From Sorex araneus (taxonomy: Eukaryota; Chordata; Mammalia; Eulipotyphla; Soricidae): a stretch of DNA of 64,000 bases. Positions within the stretch are counted from its first letter, which is position 1. The number at the start of each line of letters is the position of its first letter. The notes below the pieces were generated by a model that did no database searches, was not told where the DNA came from, and was given only the letters and a program-made list of their open reading frames with translations. The translations under genes were made by a program, and so were the position numbers. The stretch spans positions 29,539,892 to 29,603,891 of the forward strand of contig NC_073311.1 in NCBI RefSeq assembly GCF_027595985.1, given 5' to 3'. Below, piece by piece: positions 57,832-64,000 of this stretch.

Positions 57832-57940
57832 CATATGATCCTCTGAGCACCACCAGGAGTGATTCCTGACTGCAGAGCCAGGAGTAACCTCTAAGCATCA
57901 CTGGGTGTGACCCAAAAAGCCAAAATATAAAAATAAAAAA
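57832..57940 (+). mobile_element. SINE B, 5'-truncated
   Basis: Distal body only: 'ctctgagcaccaccaggagt', 'agagccaggagtaacctc', 'gggtgtgacccaaaaagcc', A-rich tail. Confidence 0.8.
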
Positions 57941-58009
57941 CAACAATACTACTGCCTACCTCGTAGCTTATACTGTCATAACAGTATAAAGGATGACAGT
58001 ATATACATA

Positions 58010-58270
58010 CCTCTCGGAAAGCCCGGCAAGCTACCGAGAGTATCCTGCCCGCACAGCCAGAGCCTGGCAAGCTACCCATGGAGTATTCGCTATGCCAAAC
58101 ACAGTAACGATAGGTTTCATTCTCCTGAACCTGAAAATGCCTCCAGTCGTTGGGAAAGACGAGTAAGGTGAGGCTGCTAAAATCTCAGGGCTGAGAGGAA
58201 TAGAGATGTTACTGGTGCCCGCTAGAGTAAATCGACAAACAATGGAATGACAGTGACAGTGATACAGTGA
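58010..58270 (+). mobile_element. SINE A, long-tail variant, 5'-truncated
   Basis: Lacks the tRNA head and starts 'ctctcggaaagcccggcaag'. After 'cacagtaacgataggtttca' it has the extra segment of the long variant ('ttctcctgaacctgaaaatg', 'gttgggaaagacgagtaagg'), then 'gagatgttactggtgcccgc' and a GACAGT/GATACAGT tail. It shares the insertion point of extra sequence with the copy at 45783. Confidence 0.88.
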
Positions 58271-59139
58271 TATATGTTTTTTAATTAATGGTGTCAATAT
58301 TTTATAATCCATTTGGAAAGTAACATGAAATATATAAATCCTACAAATAAAATACGATCTGGTAAGGGTGAGAAAAGGAGAATTAAGAAAAGTGTAAGGG
58401 AAAATCTGAATAGACTCATAGAAGAATAAAAGTGTATTTTATCCTAAAGATAGAAAATAGGCTTTTTGTAGAATATAGAAAATATTATATTACAGACAAT
58501 GCCAAAGTTTCTGCATTAAGAGTTAAGATTGCAGTACAAAGAAATCTCTGTAGATACAACAAAATCAACTGAATAGACATGGATCAATATAAATAAAACT
58601 TTAGTTCATTATTGAGAAAGTATAATATCCCTCAGCAAGCTAGGAATAAACAAGCCTTTCTTTTCTTTTTTGTTTTTAAAGTTAAATCAGCTTTTATTTG
58701 TAGGTTTTGAGGTATGAGAAAGAGAAATAAAAAATAACACACACAAAAGAGAAAGTGGGCTTCTTTATATTGGAGAGGGAGTCCCAGTCCACATCCCAGG
58801 GTTAGATAGAAAATATGAAAGTACACATCTCAAAAGGGAGATGCAGGTAACCAAAACATATCAGCTAGCATAAAGAACAGAATAAGCATATCTGGATCAA
58901 TAATACATTTCATCATTAGCCAACAGGGAGATATGAATAAAATATATAGACATGAATATGTGTCTCAAATGGTAGAGTGAATGCTTTGCCCGTGGAAAAC
59001 TCTGAATTTGACACCAAGAACTGCATGCTCCTAGCTGCCAACCCCAATATCACCTGGAGTGTCCCAACTTATTGTCACTACCTGCCATTGACCTGAACAC
59101 TATAAAATAATAACTAATACTTCAATGTAAATGACAGTC
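58271..59139. other. Unassigned DNA with possible old SINE
   Basis: Weak SINE B-like text at 58955-59100 ('gtagagtgaatgctttgcc'). Otherwise nothing recognised. Confidence 0.35.
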
Positions 59140-59400
59140 AAAACAGAATCTGATAAGGATATAGAGCAACAAGAACTCATACATTACTAGTGGGAGAGAA
59201 AAATCTAATTATTTTGAAAAAACATTTAATATTTTCTATCAAGTAAGAAAATATTTTCTATCAAGTAAGCGACCCAATGACTAATTCATCACTCCTCTAT
59301 GTAAATATCGAATAGAAGAGAAACTATATGCCCTTAAAAGTCTCCTATTGAAATGTCTATTGCAACTTTCTATATAGCTGTCAAAAATAAAAAAAAATCA
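59140..59400 (+). mobile_element. Old L1 3' fragment
   Basis: 'gcaacaagaactcatacatt' near 59167 and 'tgtctattgcaactttctat' near 59352 follow old L1 3' end order. Confidence 0.5.
59230..59268. repeat. 20 bp tandem duplication
   Basis: 'aatattttctatcaagtaag' occurs twice in succession. Confidence 0.85.
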
Positions 59401-59667
59401 AATTGATAATAATGGAGAGGATGTTGGTAAATTATTTAGTGGGTTACTGTTTTTTATATATTTTAAAAAATAGCTAGTGTAAATGAAGCAACAGTAATTA
59501 AACTCAAACCCTTATTTTTATCAAGAAAAGCAAGGATGAAATGAATGTTATGTAATTTGACATTTATAAATTTCAAGGATGGACCACACAAATCTTCACT
59601 AGAAAAATAATGGCCTTTATTATCTGTGTTTATAGCATGTAGCTGGACAGTTCAAAAAAAAACTCTT

Positions 59668-59857
59668 CCTTTTTTTTAGGATTTAAAAAAAATTTTTTTT
59701 GAGCCACACACAGTGGTGCTCTGAGCTTACTCCTATCACTGCTCTCAGGGATCACTCTTAACTGGCTCAGGGGAACATCTAGGATGCTGGGGACAGACCT
59801 CAGTTCAGCTGCATGCAAGGAAAATGCTCTCCCCACTGTACTATCATTCTGGCCTCT
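59668..59857 (-). mobile_element. SINE B, antisense
   Basis: T-rich start, 'gagccacacacagtggtgct', 'ggatgctggggacagacctc', head complement 'tactatcattctggcctc'. Confidence 0.8.
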
Positions 59858-60528
59858 TTTAAAAAAAATGTTTTTAAATTTTTTATATAAGAACATTTAG
59901 AATAACACAAATGTTCTATACCTTGAACATTTTAAGTAATGTTCAGGGTTTAATCATTTGCTAAAATCTAACAAGTTAATTCATGAAAAAACTTCTAATT
60001 TTAGAATATGTGTATTTTGTCAAATTTTAACAAGGAAAATTTAGGAGAACTATAGAGAAAATCTCATTAGTCAAAAAAGTCCTAATGTAACTTAATTAGC
60101 TTTTAAAATATGTTTCTGTCTGACTATTGAAATAAAATCAATGTGAAAAAAAAGTAATGGGGTAAAAGATAATTGAAAAGAAGAAATACTTCTTTAAAGA
60201 CGTAACAAGAAGCAGCAATAGCAACCATTGTACATAAATAGAAATTTTCACTAAGTGTGAACACTGTGTCACTAGACAATCTTCTTGTGTCAAAATTTTT
60301 CTGCATCAACAATAATAAAGTCAATGAGACAGTGCGAACAAAGTAATCTGAGTGTGTTACTTCGGGACAACAAATTTGTTAAAAGTAGTTATAAAACAAA
60401 TATCTAGATCACGAGAGTTGACAAGAACTAATTTGGATATAGATTGAACCCATCTAATTCCATCTGACCTTTTGCAAATTATGTCAATGCTGCATAAAAT
60501 AAAATAGGAACAATAACATTATCTTCTC
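59858..60528. other. Unassigned AT-rich DNA
   Basis: Nothing recognised. Confidence 0.4.
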
Positions 60529-60529
60529 T

Positions 60530-61275
60530 TTTTTTTCATTTTTTACCAATCTTTTTATTGAATCTTGGAGATAGAGACCTTTACAAAACTGTTCATGATG
60601 AGGTTTCAGTCATACAGTGTTCCAGCACCCATCCCTTCACCAGTGTACATTCCCTAGCACCAGTGTCCCAAGGTTCCTTCCCATTACTCTCCCCCCTCGC
60701 ACTTTTCTCTTTTTCCTTCTTCCTCTCCCTCTCTCTCTCTCTCTCTCTCTCAATCTCTCTCCTCTCCCTCTCCCTCTCTCCTTTTGAGCATTGTGGTTTG
60801 CAATACAGATAGTCAGATACTGAAAAGTTATCAGGTATATTCCTTTACCTACTTTTAACACTCAGTTACTGTCCAGCATGATAATTTCCAGCTATTATTG
60901 TCATAGTGCTCCCTTCTCTATCTTACCCACCCTCTGGCCCACATACACACTTGTGGTTGATTCCAACCACTGAACAATCCTCCTAGGACCTGTTTCCCTG
61001 GCCATGGATATTACTCTTCTACTATATACACTACAAATGAATGCAGCCATTCTATACCTGTCTCTCTCCTTCTGACTCATTTCACTCAGTATGATGCTCT
61101 CCATGCTCATCCAATTGTAGGCAAATTTCATGACTTTATTTTTCCTAGCAGCTACATGGTATTCCATTGTGTAGATGTGCCATGGTTTAGATGTGACATA
61201 GTTTCTTTATCTCTTCTTTTGTTCTCAGGCACTTAGGTTGTTTCCAGATTCTGGCTATTGTAACATCATCATCTC
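60530..61275 (-). mobile_element. L1 3' UTR, antisense, about 745 bp
   Basis: T-rich start, 'tttttattgaatcttgg', 'cccttcaccagtgtac', CT-rich tract 60700-60780, 'gactcatttcactcagtatg' (61075), 'tggtattccattgtg' (61157), 'ttaggttgtttccag'. Imperfect TSD 'aacattatcttctc' / 'aacatcatcatctc'. Confidence 0.85.
60722..60780. repeat. (CT)n-rich tract inside L1 3' UTR
   Basis: CT repeats corresponding to the GA-rich block in the sense L1 3' UTR (compare 4930-4943). Confidence 0.85.
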
Positions 61276-62394
61276 TGTGTAATTTTTCTTAAAGGGTGAG
61301 TTAATATGTGCAAACTAATAGAATAGTATTGCTCTGGTGTTACCATGAGAGTTACCATGAGAGTCAATATAACTTTTTTTTCTACTAAAGACATAACTTT
61401 CACCCCTATACAAAAAAAGAAAATCACTTTAGCATTCCATAATAATGACTTATAAAGTTTTCATATCACTTGACTTTATTAGTGGTAGTGCTATAAGCTG
61501 GCAGAATAGAGTGTGTAATCATAACAAGCTAACCACTAAAATAATGAAAATAAGAAATGATTTTTAAGTATATGTAAAAGACATATTATGGACTTCACAA
61601 GACCTTGGTAGTAACTAGAAGGATATGGGGCATAATGGACTTGTTCAGTGGATTGGAATTTTAATCAATGAAATTTCATTTTAAATGTGAGATGACCTGA
61701 AGACATCAAGGTCAGATATATTTAATGACCACTTAATAGGACTAATAGATAATTTACTAACCTATTGCTTGTAAACTGGCTTCAAGAATATACCAGCCAT
61801 CCAAGATAAATAATTAAGAAACACATTCCAAAAAACAGCTGATCATTTTTCAGCCCAGTGTATATAGTCCAAAAGCCAGAATCATTGCTTAATGGGATTA
61901 TGTGTAATCTGCAAGGACACTGCTAGATATAATGTAAGAACATCAAATAGCCTGAAGTGTCAGTGAAATTATTCAATTCTTGGGCTGGAAGAACTCTTAA
62001 TCAAGGCCTCTGGAATGCTACAGCAATTTAATAAGTTTAGATTGGTTTCACTTGGATAGCTCCAGATTTGGGCTGCAGATGTTATCCTACCCAAATCTCC
62101 TGTTCAGGTTCATAAAAAGAGGATCATTTCTAAGCAATCCATAGAAATCAAAAGCACAATAAGCTCCGGAGCTTTAATCTTGAAAGAGAAGTGTGCCATA
62201 TTGAAATATTTATCAAAATCAAAACTGTAAGTGTGTTGACTTTAGACAAAATAAAAATGTAGACCAGTAGTGCTAAAGATTATTAGTGGATTTTTCTATT
62301 CTGAATTATGATATTTTAAAATTTTAAATGTACACTTGTGATAAAAAATACATTTTTTTCAAAATCAATAAAGTGAAGGGCTAAATATATAGTT
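61276..62394. other. Single-copy DNA; source-like 49 bp segment
   Basis: No gene seen. The segment 61872-61920 recurs inside the next SINE. A 14 bp tandem duplication ('gttaccatgagagt') lies near 61340-61368. Confidence 0.5.
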
Positions 62395-62570
62395 CAATAG
62401 GTTGGAGCATATGCTTTGCATGCAGGAAGCCTTATTCTTTCCTTTGTGCCACATGGTCCCCTGAGCATTGAAAGCCAGAAGCATTGCTTAATGGGATTAC
62501 GTGTAATCTGAATGGACACCACTTTCAGAAATAGTCCCTGAGAACCATGGATGGAGCCCCACCCAAACAA
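62395..62570 (+). mobile_element. SINE B carrying a 49 bp foreign segment
   Basis: SINE B text runs to 'cacatggtcccctgagcattg', is interrupted by 62471-62519, then resumes 'agaaatagtccctgagaacc'. The insert matches 61872-61920 with four mismatches. Confidence 0.75.
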
Positions 62571-63534
62571 CTTAATTTAACCCATTGAATAATTTCAGAT
62601 TTAATCAAGTTGTATATAGAATAATAAATATATAGTGAAAATATAGGTGGAAAAATTAGTCTTTATGCAGAAGAGAAAATTAGTTGCCCTTTAAGGGTCA
62701 CAATTTCTGCAAGCAATCACTGCCCTTAGTATAGAACAAACTATGTCTATATTCCTAAACTAAAATAGGATTTTGAATGACTATCACTGTGTGTATAAAG
62801 GAATTTATCTCGCTTCCAAATGCAGAACACTAAACAAGGAAGCAATTAGTTTATTAATTACTTATCAGCATTGTCAATGTTCTTACAAAGTATGAAATAC
62901 AGTCAGAAATTGCCCACATTTTCTCACTTTCACAAAGTCCTTTGCTAAGTACCTACTAAAAGAATACAACTGATATGATATGTGTGTGCAAATTGTGCAT
63001 AATGGATCAAATTTCAAATCACCACTCCATCCGATGAAATCCAGCAGGTGGTGTAAAGAACATTTCAGAACAACTAATTTAGTAAGTAACCTCTAGCTAA
63101 ATAAATTTCTACAAGAACCTTAATTATGTACAGGTGCTGATGACTGTGCCCATAATACAGTTAATGGTTACATCAAATCTATTAAGTAATTTTGAAGCTG
63201 AGAATAGAAGCAAAAACCAAACAAATTTAAACCTTTATTGGACAAAGGTGTTGTGATAAAATAACGTTTTCCCCATCATAAAAAACCATGATCGATGGAA
63301 TTTTAACCTAGGTCATTCTGACAACAAAATTCATAGTTTCATTATTTTCTCACTCTACAGAGCTCATTGTACACTCTGTTGTTCAATATATATCCTACTG
63401 ACTAGTACAGGTCTCATTTTAGCAACTTTTAATTATACCCCTACTTGAACCTTGACTCATTTCTCCCTTCTGACTCTTTTATTCAGGTCTTCTAATGTTG
63501 CCGCCAATAACTACAACTATCTTTTGAAAGTTAC
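62571..63534. other. Single-copy AT-rich DNA
   Basis: Nothing recognised. Confidence 0.45.
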
Positions 63535-63624
63535 TGCCAGGGGTATATTTCAAGGGTGGAGTACATGCACTGCATGTCTAAGTCCCTAGGTTCAATTCTG
63601 TAGTACCACACATGGGTATTGTAC
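63535..63624 (+). mobile_element. SINE head fragment
   Basis: 'gtggagtacatgcactgcat' and 'ctaggttcaattctgtag' match the tRNA-like head. The body is lost next to the CA repeat. Confidence 0.5.
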
Positions 63625-63649
63625 ACACACACACACACACACACACACA
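63624..63649. repeat. (CA)n microsatellite
   Basis: Thirteen or so CA units. Confidence 0.95.
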
Positions 63650-63775
63650 AATACAAAGCTTCCAGATTCATGATGATATAATACAAAAAGATCAGCCTCC
63701 TCTGAAAAATCAAGAACAGAACAGAAGCGCTTTCTTTGAGATTGTGTCTGTTTAACTCCTTCCCAATTCTGGGAT

Positions 63776-63865
63776 GGGTATATTTAATTTTTTGTTGTTA
63801 CATTTTGAATGCTTTATGTATCTTAGATATTAGCCCTTTGTCCTTTGTATAATGACCAAATGTTT
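63776..63865 (-). mobile_element. L1 fragment, antisense
   Basis: 'tttatgtatcttagatatta' and 'gccctttgtcc' match the antisense distal ORF2 segment also seen near 24300 and 25490. Confidence 0.45.
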
Positions 63866-64000
63866 ATCTTTCAATGCACCTGGTGTCTTTCTTAGCTGTC
63901 ATCTGTAACTTCAAATCATGGGAATATGGAGATAGGAAGAATATAGTGAAGAGTAAAATTGCATGATATAAAGAAGGGAAAATAATTCTTGGCACTGGAG

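Overview
The window is vertebrate nuclear DNA, almost certainly from a shrew (Sorex-type, Eulipotyphla). It is AT-rich, has no intact protein-coding gene or recognisable exon chain, and is dominated by two lineage-specific tRNA-headed SINE types together with L1 and RTE LINE debris. The shrew call rests on my recognition of these SINE sequences and is an inference. Nothing here looks bacterial, archaeal or phage-like.

Layout: 1-0.8 kb, antisense 3' end of an RTE-clade LINE. 1-4.5 kb, mostly single-copy AT-rich DNA. 4.5-9 kb, L1 pieces, including a 1.28 kb antisense composite insertion (6481-7760) with its own target-site duplication (TSD). 9-12.8 kb, SINEs, a 290 bp GAAA microsatellite and old L1. 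15.3-15.7 kb, a solo LTR with 6 bp TSDs. 17-21 kb, degenerate SINEs. 21-22.6 kb, a tandem-monomer element carrying a second solo LTR. 23.3-27.7 kb, L1 fragments, including a twin-primed inversion, a probable 3' transduction and a complete 740 bp non-autonomous L1-type composite. 30-36.4 kb, SINEs, another composite, a third solo LTR nested beside an L1 tail, and a second RTE copy whose reverse-transcriptase motif A is still readable. 39.4-40.6 kb, a compound microsatellite, a retroposed U6 snRNA and a SINE. 44.3-47.5 kb, an old antisense L1 split by three SINEs. 50-58.3 kb, a textbook SINE with TSD, a partial LTR with polypurine tract, an LSM7 retro-pseudogene, and a composite nested in a SINE. 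58.3-64 kb, more L1 and SINE remnants in AT-rich DNA.

The most interesting system is a retrotransposon partnership. 'SINE A' and 'SINE B' share one tRNA-like head but end differently. SINE B ends in an A-rich tail, as L1-mobilised SINEs do. SINE A ends in a segment that reads as the C-terminal codons of the RTE reverse-transcriptase protein, followed by short GACAGT-type repeats instead of poly(A), as expected for RTE mobilisation. The RTE itself resembles RTE elements of parasitic nematodes. I recall a published report of horizontal transfer of such an element between nematodes and the common shrew, so the RTE is probably known. The shared-head, two-tail arrangement and the protein-coding origin of the SINE tail are visible directly here.

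A second theme is L1-driven shuffling: a four-copy composite family with a GC-rich 5' module and an L1 3' UTR, three candidate 3' transductions, a twin-priming inversion, a U6 retrocopy and an mRNA retrocopy, most with readable TSDs.
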